From assembly GCA_938002015.1 (NCBI GenBank), contig CALLAU010000029.1, positions 70,169 through 123,218 on the forward strand: a stretch of 53,050 nucleotides of DNA. The letters run 5' to 3'. Position numbers and translations under genes: made by a program. This stretch comes from an uncultured Bdellovibrionales bacterium. Its GTDB lineage: Bacteria; Bdellovibrionota; Bdellovibrionia; Bdellovibrionales; UBA1609. The notes below the pieces were generated by a model. It ran no database searches. It had not been told where the DNA came from and saw nothing but the letters and a program-made list of their open reading frames with translations. Below are positions 8,806 to 17,126 of the stretch, one piece after another. Position 1 is the first letter of the stretch; every line of letters starts with the position of its first letter.

Positions 8806-9081
8806 TTGTTTAATTCATTAAAATATGCTAAAATATTAGAAGACGTCGGCATCCCTAGAAGTCATGCCGAAACTCACATCCAAATCTTAAGCGATGTGAT
8901 TGGAGATGAGATGGCCTCAAAAGAAGATATTCAAAGATTATCCCATGATATCAAGAACATTGAGTCTAAGATGTTATTTGAAATGCAAAACTTAGAGCAT
9001 AGGATGACACTTAAGCTAGGAGGCCTTATGGCAGCATTCTTAGCTACAGGACTTACAGCAGCAAAACTGCTGTTTATTTAA
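8806..9081 (+). CDS. Small coiled-coil, C-terminally anchored protein (DUF1640-like)
   Basis: 91 residues from a TTG start. The site AAGAGGAG ends at 8797, where a GTG is in frame, so that GTG cannot use it; the TTG at 8806 is at normal distance and gives FNSLKYAKILE, matching the start of the paralogue at 10710-11207 (NELKYAKILE). Layout: a short N-terminal helix (KYAKILEDVGIPRSHAETHI), a coiled-coil middle (SKEDIQRLSHDIKNIESKM) and a C-terminal membrane segment (LGGLMAAFLATGLTAAKLLF). This resembles DUF1640/CCDC90-type proteins; function unknown. Confidence 0.75.
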   Translation: MFNSLKYAKILEDVGIPRSHAETHIQILSDVIGDEMASKEDIQRLSHDIKNIESKMLFEMQNLEHRMTLKLGGLMAAFLATGLTAAKLLFI

Positions 9082-9133
9082 ATAAGAAAAGTAACATACG
9101 CTTAATTACCCACATAAACTCCTCTACCTTAGA

Positions 9134-9162
9134 TTGACAGTTTACGGCTCTAAAAATTGTAT
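9134..9162 (+). promoter_or_regulatory. Candidate sigma-70-type promoter
   Basis: A perfect TTGACA (9134-9139) is followed after 17 nt by TTGTAT (9157-9162), in AT-rich DNA about 100 nt upstream of the small secreted-protein gene at 9262. The -35 matches consensus but the -10 is weak. Confidence 0.35.
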
Positions 9163-9261
9163 TTTATATACTTTTAATCTGTATTTATATGATATTTTTG
9201 ATCTGAGTCATTACTGAAGTGAGCACGAGTGTTGCAAAAATTTAAATATATGGAGGTCAAT

Positions 9262-9585
9262 ATGACAAAGATTTTAGTTTCACTCGCTCTCTTACTTAGC
9301 GTTACAGCTCATGCTTCAAACTGTGTTGTTAGTCCTGAAAGCCTTTCAGATCTTAAGGCTGGAATAGAAGCAAGTAGTATGAACAACTTCTTACTACGTA
9401 GTGATTTGAGAGTTCAAACAGCTGAAGGGCATAAAGACGATTTAGACTCTTTACACCAGCTAACTAAAGACGGAGTCATAAATTATGTGGGGAATAACGT
9501 TGTTTCAAGAATTTATAGTTTTCAAGATCAAGACTTAAAAAATCTTGATGCTATTGAGGCTTTGCTAGAGCAGTGCAGTCAATAG
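9262..9585 (+). CDS. Small secreted protein
   Basis: 107 residues. The ATG at 9262 follows TGGAGGTCAAT at good spacing and begins directly with a signal peptide (MTKILVSLALLLSVTAHA-SN), so an upstream in-frame start at 9229 is rejected. The mature part is about 89 residues, helical and polar, with one Cys near its N-terminus (SNCVV) and one near its C-terminus (LEQCSQ) that could form a disulphide. No family recognised. A perfect hairpin terminator follows. Confidence 0.75.
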   Translation: MTKILVSLALLLSVTAHASNCVVSPESLSDLKAGIEASSMNNFLLRSDLRVQTAEGHKDDLDSLHQLTKDGVINYVGNNVVSRIYSFQDQDLKNLDAIEALLEQCSQ

Positions 9586-9643
9586 GCCTCTAATAACTTC
9601 ATCAAAAACACTATTGATTAATCTGATTTTTTTAAATCCAATA

Positions 9644-9674
9644 AGCTCTTCTGAACAAGAAGAGCTCTTTTATT
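9644..9674 (+). terminator. Rho-independent terminator
   Basis: A perfect 9-bp stem, AGCTCTTCT (9644-9652) and AGAAGAGCT (9658-9666), with a GAACA loop, followed by CTTTTATTT. It lies about 60 nt after the stop of the small secreted-protein gene. Confidence 0.75.
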
Positions 9675-9915
9675 TGATCACAAAGCCAGTAACTTTATAT
9701 GAAAGACAGCGAAGGTTTTAGATAGACGCTTCTTCCTCAATGACGCAATTTAAAAAAATTATTCAATTCTTATAAAGGTTTTTTACAATTTTAGCTGCAT
9801 TGCCATAACCCAGGACTCACACACGCAGAGTTACTCTTTATTAGTTTTAAATCTTCGTACTTAAGGCTAAATTTTGTCTCTTGCTCCTATATTAAGAAAA
9901 ATGTAGCCTATAACT
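9675..9915. other. Intergenic region after the terminator
   Basis: With the terminator, this is the remainder of a stretch of about 330 bases without a gene. It is AT-rich, with no credible reading frame or repeat, and presumably holds the promoter of the 9916 lipoprotein gene. Confidence 0.4.
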
Positions 9916-10695
9916 ATGAACTCAGTAGCACAAGCCCTCTTACCAATCATAGGTTTAAGACTTATAAAAACAGCACTGCTTTTCTCTTTTCTTTTAACTT
10001 CAAGCTGCGCTCATTTTGGAACAATTATAAACAAAGAAGAAGTTTCTAAAATTAACCGAGTAGCAATCATTGGCTTTTCAATTATGAGAACTTCCGGCGA
10101 GGGGATAAAATTTAATACTTTAGCAAATAACAAATCTAACCCTAACCTTAAAAAAATTGAGAATGAGATTTTTGATAATCTTACACACTCCATCAAAGTA
10201 AATACCGGATGGAAGGTTCTTAAGCCCAGTGAGCTTAAGGCTTCTAAAACTTTTTTAAAACATTATAATGAGCTCCATAAAAAGACCCCTCAAGTTAAAA
10301 GACCAAATGTGAGTATTTTTAATGTTGATGGCATTATGGACTCTGACACTTCAAGATGGCTCACCTCTAAAGACTTAAAAGCCATATCAAAAGAACTTAA
10401 TGTAGATGCTTTTGTTTTTTTCGTTGAAAATCAGCTTGTCTACAATGCCACTCTCCCCTTCACAGGAAGAAAAATCCAATTTTTAGGTGATAAATTTAAC
10501 GTAAGGTCTGTTTCAAGTTTACGTGTACTAGACTCAAATAAAAAAGAAACTATTATTCAAATTCAAAATAGATATGGAGCCAAGGTAGTAAATAATAACT
10601 TTAATCCAAATCTTAGCTATCAAGACAAACTAAACATACAAAGCTTAAAGTCTTCACAATCAGCAATGTCTTTAATTCTAAGTGAGCTCTATTAA
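9916..10695 (+). CDS. Putative lipoprotein of unknown function
   Basis: 259 residues. A hydrophobic segment ends in the lipobox LLTSSC (Cys31). The mature part starts with a strand-like INRVAIIGFSIMRTSGEG, then a helix and strand (FDNLTHSIKVNTGWKVLKPSEL) and later a central SKELNVDAFVFFVENQLVYNA. This alternation recalls periplasmic lipoproteins of the CsgG/LpoB-like type, which begin with a similar VAIl.F strand and a helix followed by a W.VL strand, but the match is too weak to assign. It converges on the coiled-coil gene at 10710. Confidence 0.7.
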   Translation: MNSVAQALLPIIGLRLIKTALLFSFLLTSSCAHFGTIINKEEVSKINRVAIIGFSIMRTSGEGIKFNTLANNKSNPNLKKIENEIFDNLTHSIKVNTGWKVLKPSELKASKTFLKHYNELHKKTPQVKRPNVSIFNVDGIMDSDTSRWLTSKDLKAISKELNVDAFVFFVENQLVYNATLPFTGRKIQFLGDKFNVRSVSSLRVLDSNKKETIIQIQNRYGAKVVNNNFNPNLSYQDKLNIQSLKSSQSAMSLILSELY

Positions 10696-10709
10696 AAACA
10701 TATCAAAAA

Positions 10710-11207
10710 TCAAAAAAACAGCTTTCCCCACTTATCAAAAGTGGCTGCCAGGCCAAACAGGATAATCATTAAAGCTCCTAGCTTCAAAATGATAGCGTTC
10801 TGCATTTTTTCCATATTGCTCATCAAAAGTTTAACTTCAGACCTTAAATTTGATTCAAATTTTTCATTCATCCATTCAAACCTTTGATCTACTAATTTAA
10901 ACCTCTGCTCTATAGACTCAAATCTCATATCTACATGCGCAAACCTATTGTCTATATTAACAAACTTTTTATCAATTTTTACAAACTCTTGTTTCACTTC
11001 GTCTTTAAAGGATCTAAACTCATTTTTCATCTCGGACTTAAAAACACCAAACTCATTTTTCATCTCGGACTTAAAAACACCAAACTCTTCTTTTGTTGCT
11101 GCATTATCGGACATAATACCACCAATTACCTTTAGTTGTTTTTCTGCATTCTCAGGTTCTAACCCCGTGCTCTCTAAGATTTTAGCATACTTAAGCTCAT
11201 TCATCAT
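10710..11207 (-). CDS. Coiled-coil, C-terminally anchored protein (DUF1640-like), paralogue of 8806-9081
   Basis: 165 residues. The N-terminus (NELKYAKILESTGLEPENAEKQLKVI) and C-terminal hydrophobic segment (LKLGALMIILFGLAATFDKWGKLFF) match the smaller neighbour at 8806-9081. The middle is a longer coiled coil built from 7- and 11-residue units: EFGVFKSEMKN occurs twice identically, then EFRSFKDEVKQ, then FVxIDxxF-type units. GGAG lies upstream of the double ATG. It is probably an oligomeric membrane-tethered coiled coil; function unknown. Confidence 0.8.
   Translation of the reverse strand: MMNELKYAKILESTGLEPENAEKQLKVIGGIMSDNAATKEEFGVFKSEMKNEFGVFKSEMKNEFRSFKDEVKQEFVKIDKKFVNIDNRFAHVDMRFESIEQRFKLVDQRFEWMNEKFESNLRSEVKLLMSNMEKMQNAIILKLGALMIILFGLAATFDKWGKLFF
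11019..11084 (-). repeat. Exact 33-nt tandem duplication inside the coiled-coil gene
   Basis: Two identical 33-nt units (11019-11051 and 11052-11084) encode the 11-residue coiled-coil unit twice. The identity indicates a recent in-frame duplication. Confidence 0.9.
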
Positions 11208-11580
11208 TTTTTAAGGCTCCTATTCATGTTTTTGCCTTCTTAGTCTCTGCAATAATGAGTTCCGAGCGTAAGGCAGAATTATTAAGACTTGAGGAAAAAA
11301 AGTGTTCAAGTTTCGGATACATTTTATGAGGAAGTTTAAAAAAACTAAAAATTGGGATACTGTCCCTATTATTAAATGATTTCAACTGAAGAGGGAGGCT
11401 CTTCAATAAAGTCAGGAACAAGAGTCATTGGACCTTGTACCTTAAAAACGTTTGGAACTGAAAAATCACCTACTCTTTTAAGAAAAGAAAATACTTTTTT
11501 CCTAAAACAACTATTTAAGGCTTTTCCTCAATACTTAGGCTACCAAACCCTTCTGGCATATTACTTGCTTTAAATAGTAT
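11208..11580. other. Gene-poor stretch with possible degraded coding remnants
   Basis: About 370 bases without a confident gene. On the minus strand two protein-like fragments lie in different frames. One (11372-11527) ends FSVPNVFKVQGPMTLVPDFI...VEII; the other (11224 to about 11370) reads FFKLPHKMYPKLEHFFSSSL and ends ETKKAKT. Neither has a start with a ribosome site. They may be remnants of a decayed gene or chance frames. The 3' part must also carry the promoter for the 11581 gene. Confidence 0.3.
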
Positions 11581-12678
11581 ATGCTCAAAAGCAACCGATA
11601 CTTAGTTAAACAATTGACTAGATTTACTCTACCTATGCTCCAAGGCATAGCTATCTTATTTTCTCTGATGAGTTATCCAGTAAACATCTACGCTTTTAAG
11701 GGCAACTGCCGCACTTTTTTAACTCAGTCCATAAAGTCTGAAAAAGATGAGCGCACTCAAGCACTTAAAGCTCTACTTAAAGGCGACTCAAGGCTCTCTA
11801 CTGAGATTTCAGATCCTACCAACTACCCTTTTTTCACTTTTGAAGAGTTTTTGCCTTATGTAAGGTTTAGCCATAAAGCTATTAAAGCTGATAGAGCAGG
11901 AAAAGTTGCCATTCTTGGCTCAGGTGGGCCTGTGCTCGCTTCAAAAATGGTGATGTTCAAAGGAGACCTTATGTTTGAGGGTTTTGCAAGGTCTTCAGGA
12001 AACAAAATAGACCAAAACATAACAACTAAGGAAGCTTTTCACGGCCAGCCTTGGCTAGAGTGGAAAGAAGCAGAAAAAAGTTATAAATACCACAGAAGAG
12101 GAGCTCATAAAAGAATTTTAGAGCGGCTAACTCAAGCCAACCCCTCAGGTCTTGTTTCCTTATACCGTGGTACAAACCACTTTCAAGAAAAGCTCCTTTT
12201 CTTGATCTCTAGTATTATAAAGGCAAAAACAAGAGCTCAAGTCACTGAAGCAGGAAAAACCTTTAGCACTCTCTTTTTTGAAGCAAAAAAACATTACAAA
12301 GTCTTTAAGGAAGATCCAGGTCACTTTTCAAAAATGATGGATCATTTAAAAGAAAAACTTCAAGATATAGAAAAAGCAGATTGGTCATCAACTGAAAATA
12401 GATCAAAAATTGCAGATCAAATCATTGAAGCTTTCTGGGGAGAAAACCCAATTGGTTTTGAGTTTGGAAGTTTATTTACAACCCCTAATTTTAAAATAGC
12501 AGAAGGCTGGAGCTCAGGAAGAGCGCTTATAAAAGCCCGTGTACCAATAAATATGATCACCGAGCTCAATCAAGCCCAGCAGGTCTACATTGGTTTAGAG
12601 TATAAATACATAGAAGTTCAGTTTAGAGGACTAAACGCTGTCAGGCTTTTTGCAGAGAGCTTAGTCTCTAGAGACTAA
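11581..12678 (+). CDS. Exported protein with ADP-ribosyltransferase-like motifs
   Basis: 365 residues. A hydrophobic signal-like segment (about 18-38) follows a basic N-terminus; there are no other membrane segments. The C-terminal half has the order of motifs expected for an R-S-E type ADP-ribosyltransferase: LYR196GTNHF, then after a helical insert FGS297LFTTPNFKIAEGWSSGRAL, a strand ALIKARVPINMI, and GLE340YKYIEVQF. Arg196, Ser297/Thr300 and Glu340 (or Glu345) are the candidate NAD-binding and catalytic residues. The middle (about 200-285) is helical and lysine-rich. Assignment is by motif order only; a different alpha/beta fold is possible. An exported ART would be an effector or toxin. 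Confidence 0.5.
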   Translation: MLKSNRYLVKQLTRFTLPMLQGIAILFSLMSYPVNIYAFKGNCRTFLTQSIKSEKDERTQALKALLKGDSRLSTEISDPTNYPFFTFEEFLPYVRFSHKAIKADRAGKVAILGSGGPVLASKMVMFKGDLMFEGFARSSGNKIDQNITTKEAFHGQPWLEWKEAEKSYKYHRRGAHKRILERLTQANPSGLVSLYRGTNHFQEKLLFLISSIIKAKTRAQVTEAGKTFSTLFFEAKKHYKVFKEDPGHFSKMMDHLKEKLQDIEKADWSSTENRSKIADQIIEAFWGENPIGFEFGSLFTTPNFKIAEGWSSGRALIKARVPINMITELNQAQQVYIGLEYKYIEVQFRGLNAVRLFAESLVSRD

Positions 12679-12843
12679 GTTGCTAATCACTGTTAAATCA
12701 CTGCAAAAATAGTAGAAATGACAATTAACGGCACCAATTTACATATCAAGCTAAATTAACTCTACTCATAGGTGCTTTATTTGCCTTAAGGGTAAGTGTA
12801 CTTCTTGCATAGCTACTCATATAAACACAGATGGAGAAGCTCT

Positions 12844-13119
12844 ATGAAAATCAAGCTATTTTACCCTTTTCTTATACCGACACTATGGACTTTAACTGCC
12901 AATGCAGAATTAGTCTTTGAAGGCATAGTCGAAGATAAAGTCTGTGTAGAGCGACAAGGTATTCTTGAGACTGCTGAATCCTTGACTGAAGCAATTAATG
13001 AAAAGAATACAGATCAATTTCGCATTATATCTGAAAGTCGTGCATACGTAAGCAGGGAAGATAGTGGTATAGTTTGTGTCTATATAAAAGCTGAAAAATG
13101 GACCTCAACTGTTCAATAG
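12844..13119 (+). CDS. Small secreted protein
   Basis: 91 residues. The ATG at 12844 follows GGAGAAGCTCT and begins a signal peptide (MKIKLFYPFLIPTLWTLTANA-EL), so an in-frame start 48 nt upstream is rejected. The mature part is about 70 residues with two Cys (DKVCVERQG and GIVCVYIKAEKW), likely a small disulphide-stabilised domain in the periplasm or outside the cell. Family not recognised. Confidence 0.7.
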   Translation: MKIKLFYPFLIPTLWTLTANAELVFEGIVEDKVCVERQGILETAESLTEAINEKNTDQFRIISESRAYVSREDSGIVCVYIKAEKWTSTVQ

Positions 13120-13157
13120 AAAATTCGAAAAGTTGTTTCCACAAAAAAATCTAAAGA

Positions 13158-13184
13158 AAAAAGCCTACCACAGATAGACTTTTT
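13158..13184. terminator. Possible bidirectional terminator
   Basis: AAAAAGCCTA (13158-13167) and TAGACTTTTT (13175-13184) form a stem with one mismatch around a 7-nt loop, flanked by A and T runs on the two sides. It lies between the convergent 12844 gene and the fumarase gene. Confidence 0.45.
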
Positions 13185-13228
13185 AGTTATTTATTCACAT
13201 TTTTAATTCTCAAATTAAAATATTGTAT

Positions 13229-14668
13229 TCACGCTAACGGTGAAGTCATAGTCTCAGGTCTCACCCACTCATCAAACTGCTCTGGCTTTAAAAGACCAAG
13301 GTTAACGGCTTCTTCTTTTAAAGTTGTTCCGTTTTTATAAGCTTCTTTAGCGATCTTTGCAGCATTATCATAACCTATATGTGGATTGAGTGCTGTTACA
13401 AGCATAAGTGAGTTGTCTAAATGTGCTTTTATCTGCTTTTCATTGGCTCGAATTCCATCAAGGCAGTTTGTTTTAAAACTTAACAGTCCATCACTAAGTA
13501 GTCTTATTGAGTGCATCACATTGTGAATAATCATAGGCTTAAACACGTTTAGCTGAAACTGCCCCATTGAGCCTGCTACAGAAACTCCAGTATCATTACC
13601 AATCACTTGAGCACAGACCATTGTTAAAGCCTCAGCTTGAGTTGGGTTTACCTTTCCAGGCATGATAGAACTTCCTGGCTCATTTGCAGGAAGAGCAAGC
13701 TCCCCTATTCCACATCTTGGACCACTTCCAAGCATTCTAATATCATTTGCAATTTTCATAACACTTACGGCCACAGTTTTAAGTGCTCCGTGTAAGTGAA
13801 CTAAAGCATCGTGAGCTGAAAGCCCCTCAAACTTATTTTTCCCTGATTCAAAACGAATTTTAGTCTCTTCTTGTACATATTCTGCAACCTTACTACCAAA
13901 ATCTTTATGAGTGTTTAAACCTGTTCCAACAGCAGTTCCCCCTATTGCAAGCTCTCTAATACCATGAAAAGCAAACTCAACTCTTTTAATACCTAACTCT
14001 ATTTGTCTAGAAAAGCTTGAAAACTCTTGTGCTAAGGTCAAAGGGGTAGCGTCCATAAAATGTGTTCTACCTATCTTAACAACCCCTTGAACATCAAACT
14101 CTACTCTCTTTCTTTCTAAGCCTTCATAAAAAAGCCTTAGTGCTGGAAGAAGTTTGTGCTCAAGCATCTCAGCTGCAGCAATATGCATAGCTGTTGGGAA
14201 AGTGTCGTTTGAAGACTGCCCTTTATTCACATCATCATTTGGGTGAACAAGCTTTTTACCTACTTCAAGCCCTAGGATTTGAGCTGCACGATTAGCAATA
14301 ACCTCATTTGAGTTCATATTTGACTGCGTTCCACTTCCTGTTTGCCAAACAACTAAAGGAAATTCAGCATCAAGCTTTCCACTTATAACCTCATCAGCTG
14401 CTTTAACAATAGCCTCTGATTTTTCCTTATCAATAAAACCAAAATCAGTATTCGCTAGTGCACAGCTTTTCTTTAAGATCCCTAAAGCCCTGATCATTTC
14501 TCTTGGAAACCTGTCATGCCCTATTTTAAAGTTTGTTAAGCTTCTTTGAGTTTGAGCCCCCCAAAGCCTGTTTGAATCAACCTTAATATCTCCCATACTG
14601 TCAGTTTCAATTCTTGTAGACTGATTTTCATTTTTGCTTATATTATTAGCATCATTTGCTGAACTCAT
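13229..14668 (-). CDS. fumC: Class II fumarate hydratase
   Basis: 479 residues, slightly longer than the usual 460-470 because of a polar Ser/Asn-rich N-terminus. It carries the superfamily signature [16 protein letters not shown] (about 325-340), the substrate-loop sequence [14 protein letters not shown] (about 110-123), NDTFPTAMH and [12 protein letters not shown]. It is an iron-independent, cytoplasmic enzyme catalysing reversible hydration of fumarate to L-malate in the citric acid cycle. The ATG follows AGGAAG. It is divergent from the EVE gene across about 105 nt, which must contain both promoters. Confidence 0.95.
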   Translation of the reverse strand: MSSANDANNISKNENQSTRIETDSMGDIKVDSNRLWGAQTQRSLTNFKIGHDRFPREMIRALGILKKSCALANTDFGFIDKEKSEAIVKAADEVISGKLDAEFPLVVWQTGSGTQSNMNSNEVIANRAAQILGLEVGKKLVHPNDDVNKGQSSNDTFPTAMHIAAAEMLEHKLLPALRLFYEGLERKRVEFDVQGVVKIGRTHFMDATPLTLAQEFSSFSRQIELGIKRVEFAFHGIRELAIGGTAVGTGLNTHKDFGSKVAEYVQEETKIRFESGKNKFEGLSAHDALVHLHGALKTVAVSVMKIANDIRMLGSGPRCGIGELALPANEPGSSIMPGKVNPTQAEALTMVCAQVIGNDTGVSVAGSMGQFQLNVFKPMIIHNVMHSIRLLSDGLLSFKTNCLDGIRANEKQIKAHLDNSLMLVTALNPHIGYDNAAKIAKEAYKNGTTLKEEAVNLGLLKPEQFDEWVRPETMTSPLA

Positions 14669-14773
14669 AGACTCTTCCTTTCAAATTAGGTATCGATTTT
14701 ATCTATAAAACTTAAAAAATAGAATAGCTTTAAGTTCTACTTTATAAATCTTAAAAGAGGAAGAAAAAGAAAA

Positions 14774-15235
14774 ATGGCATATTGGCTTATGAAATCAGAA
14801 CCTGATGTTTACTCAATAGACACATTAAAAAAAGAAAAAAAGACTCTTTGGGATGGTATTAGAAACTATCAAGCAAGAAACTTTATGATGAAGGATATGA
14901 AAGTTGGGGATCATGTACTTTTTTATCACTCAAACGCTAAACCACCAGGTATTGCAGGTCTTGCTAAAGTCTCTAAAAAAGCTACTCCAGACCCTACAGC
15001 TTTTGATAAAAAGTCTAAGTATTTTGACGAAAAATCCTCTAAAGAAAACCCAAGATGGTTTTGTGTAGAGGTTTCTTATAAGAAGAAACTTAAAAAACTC
15101 ATAAGCCTTGATGACATAAGAGCTAACAAGAAACTAGCTGATATGATGGTGATAAGAAAAGGCTCAAGACTTTCCATTCAACCAGTAACAGAAAAAGAAT
15201 TTAACGAAATCGTTAAAATGGCTGAGAAAAGCTAG
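14774..15235 (+). CDS. EVE domain-containing protein
   Basis: 153 residues, a single full-length EVE (PUA-like) domain. It starts with the typical YWLMKSEPDVYSIDTL and continues with LWDGIRNYQARNFMMKDMKVGDHVLFYHSN and PGIAGLAKVSK. EVE domains flip out and bind modified bases in DNA or RNA. Solo EVE proteins are common and mostly uncharacterised. AGAGGAAG precedes the ATG. The dusC-like gene starts 26 nt after the stop, so the pair is probably an operon with a shared modified-nucleotide theme. Confidence 0.92.
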   Translation: MAYWLMKSEPDVYSIDTLKKEKKTLWDGIRNYQARNFMMKDMKVGDHVLFYHSNAKPPGIAGLAKVSKKATPDPTAFDKKSKYFDEKSSKENPRWFCVEVSYKKKLKKLISLDDIRANKKLADMMVIRKGSRLSIQPVTEKEFNEIVKMAEKS

Positions 15236-15261
15236 AAAAAAACGAGAAGAAGAAAAAAGAA

Positions 15262-16200
15262 ATGACGATTGGCTTAGCCCCTATGGAAGGGGTCGTTGAC
15301 CCTTTAGTAAGAAAAGTACTCACATCCCTTCCTGGTATAGATTTTTGCACAACTGAGTTTATTAGAGTCACAGACCGCATTCACCCCCCAAGAACTTTTT
15401 ATAAATACGCACCTGAACTCGCACAAGAATCAAAAACAGACTCAGGAGTTCCTGTGCTTGTTCAACTCTTAGGTGGAAAGCCTGAATGGATGGCTGAAAA
15501 TGCAAAGGTAGCTAAGAGGCTTGGAGCATGTGGTATTGATTTAAACTTTGGCTGCCCCGCAAAAAAAGTAAACAGCCATGATGGCGGAGCAGTACTTCTT
15601 AAAAGCCCTGACAGGCTTTATAAAACCATCACTGCCGTTAGAGAAGCTGTTGAAGACAAAATTCCAGTAAGTGCTAAAGTACGCCTAGGCTGTGATGATA
15701 AATCAAAATATCTTGAAATCTCAAGAGCCTGCAGTGAAGCAAGGGCTTCTTGGATGACTGTACACGCTAGAACAAAACTTGAGGGTTATAAGCCTCCTGC
15801 ACACTGGCACTTAATAAAAGAAATGAAAGACGTAAGTGATATTAAGGTCATTGCAAATGGAGATATTTTTAATGAAGAAGATGCGAGAAATTGTATGCTT
15901 GAATCCCAGTGCAGTGATATTATGATTGGCCGAGGACTTATGATTGACCCTTTTTTAGCATCTAAAATAAAAAGACTCACTACCAATAAGGAGATAAACT
16001 ACATCTCTTTGATACTTAAGTACCTGAATCAATCAAAATTTATATATGGAGAGGAAAGATCTGTAAGACGCGCAAAACAGTGGCTTCGAATGATTTCAGA
16101 AAAGAAACAAGGTCAAAACACACTATTTGAACAAATAAAAACCTTTAAAAAACTACCCCCAGTTTTAGAAGTTTTAAACTCAGCAGAGAAAATGTTTTAA
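15262..16200 (+). CDS. dusC: tRNA-dihydrouridine synthase, DusC-like
   Basis: 312 residues, typical for DusC. Motifs in order: LAPMEGVVDPLVR (FMN-binding start), TEFIRVTD, VQLLGGKPEWMAENA, the active-site block GIDLNFGCPAKKVNSHDGG with the catalytic Cys near residue 99, KVRLG, VHARTKLEGY, VIANGDI and MIGRGLMIDP. The C-terminal helical domain (RRAKQWLRM) contacts tRNA in this family. It is an FMN/NADPH-dependent enzyme reducing uridine to dihydrouridine; DusC of E. coli acts at U16, so U16 specificity is inferred from subfamily resemblance. It is cotranscribed with the EVE gene. Confidence 0.9.
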   Translation: MTIGLAPMEGVVDPLVRKVLTSLPGIDFCTTEFIRVTDRIHPPRTFYKYAPELAQESKTDSGVPVLVQLLGGKPEWMAENAKVAKRLGACGIDLNFGCPAKKVNSHDGGAVLLKSPDRLYKTITAVREAVEDKIPVSAKVRLGCDDKSKYLEISRACSEARASWMTVHARTKLEGYKPPAHWHLIKEMKDVSDIKVIANGDIFNEEDARNCMLESQCSDIMIGRGLMIDPFLASKIKRLTTNKEINYISLILKYLNQSKFIYGEERSVRRAKQWLRMISEKKQGQNTLFEQIKTFKKLPPVLEVLNSAEKMF

Positions 16201-16418
16201 TTTGAAACAAAATTTTATAAATAGATTAAGTTTTTGAGATTTTTCTTTGTTAAATTTTTCTTAACACGACTTACTACTTGTGCTTTTTTTTACATTTCAT
16301 AAATTTAACGCAACACTTTAAATAAAGTCTACCTACTATTTAGATAAAAAACGTTTCTTTTCTAAACAAGTTCTATATTCCTTGTTTATATATTCTTAAT
16401 CAAACCGAATACTAGTTC

Positions 16419-17126
16419 ATGTTAAGTCTTGAAAAGTTACAATTACACATCTTTGACCCACAAATGATATCTCAAGGTGAGCATATAGAAATATGTGATC
16501 TTGTATATAAGCACTGGTACCAAACTTGGTCTCAAATTTTTGAAAGTAAAGGTCTCAAAAATTATCCACAAAAAATACAATTCATAAGGCAAAATTTCAT
16601 AACAGTTATAACCTATGATGGTGACGTTGCTGGATATATGTTTAATACATACTACAATTTAAAGTCATTTGTATGTAGAGACAATCCTGTTTTTAAAAAC
16701 ATTTCTGATTCAGCATTTCAAAAATTTAAAAAGAATAACTTAAACTCAACAATTTCAATTGAGTATTTAACTCTAACGAAAAACTACAGAAGGGAAAAAG
16801 CAGGTTTTCCAATTGGTGAAGCACTTATGGGTGTATGTGTTCGTTTAGCTGACCAGTTTGGTATCGATTCTGTTTTTGGAACAGCTAGAGAAGACTATAA
16901 AGTAGATGCCATGACAAGACTTTTTGGCGCTGAAGCTTATCAAAAAAACTTTGAGCAGTACAATTTACCTTGCAGCTTAATGGTAGCTTCTATGCAAAAA
17001 GTAAAACCACACCCAAACCCTTTTACTGAGAAAATTATTTCAAGTCTTTGGGAGAAAAGGCAATCACATACGACAACAATGAATTCAAATAATAACAAAA
17101 AAGCAATGCATCAAGGAGCAAAATAA
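16419..17126 (+). CDS. GNAT-fold acyltransferase-like protein
   Basis: 235 residues, cytoplasmic. The core reads as a GNAT or N-acyl-amino-acid/homoserine-lactone synthase type fold: strand ITVITYDGDVAGYMFNTYY, then SIEYLTLTKNYRREKAGFPI (about 110-130, the strand plus acyl-CoA/ACP-binding turn) and a helix GEALMGVCVRLADQFGIDSV, followed by GTAREDYKVDAMTRLFGAE. The length and the Arg-Arg turn recall FeeM-like N-acyltransferases, but the specific family is not certain. No clear ribosome site precedes the ATG. Its stop directly abuts the start of the next gene, so the two products are made together. Confidence 0.65.
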   Translation: MLSLEKLQLHIFDPQMISQGEHIEICDLVYKHWYQTWSQIFESKGLKNYPQKIQFIRQNFITVITYDGDVAGYMFNTYYNLKSFVCRDNPVFKNISDSAFQKFKKNNLNSTISIEYLTLTKNYRREKAGFPIGEALMGVCVRLADQFGIDSVFGTAREDYKVDAMTRLFGAEAYQKNFEQYNLPCSLMVASMQKVKPHPNPFTEKIISSLWEKRQSHTTTMNSNNNKKAMHQGAK

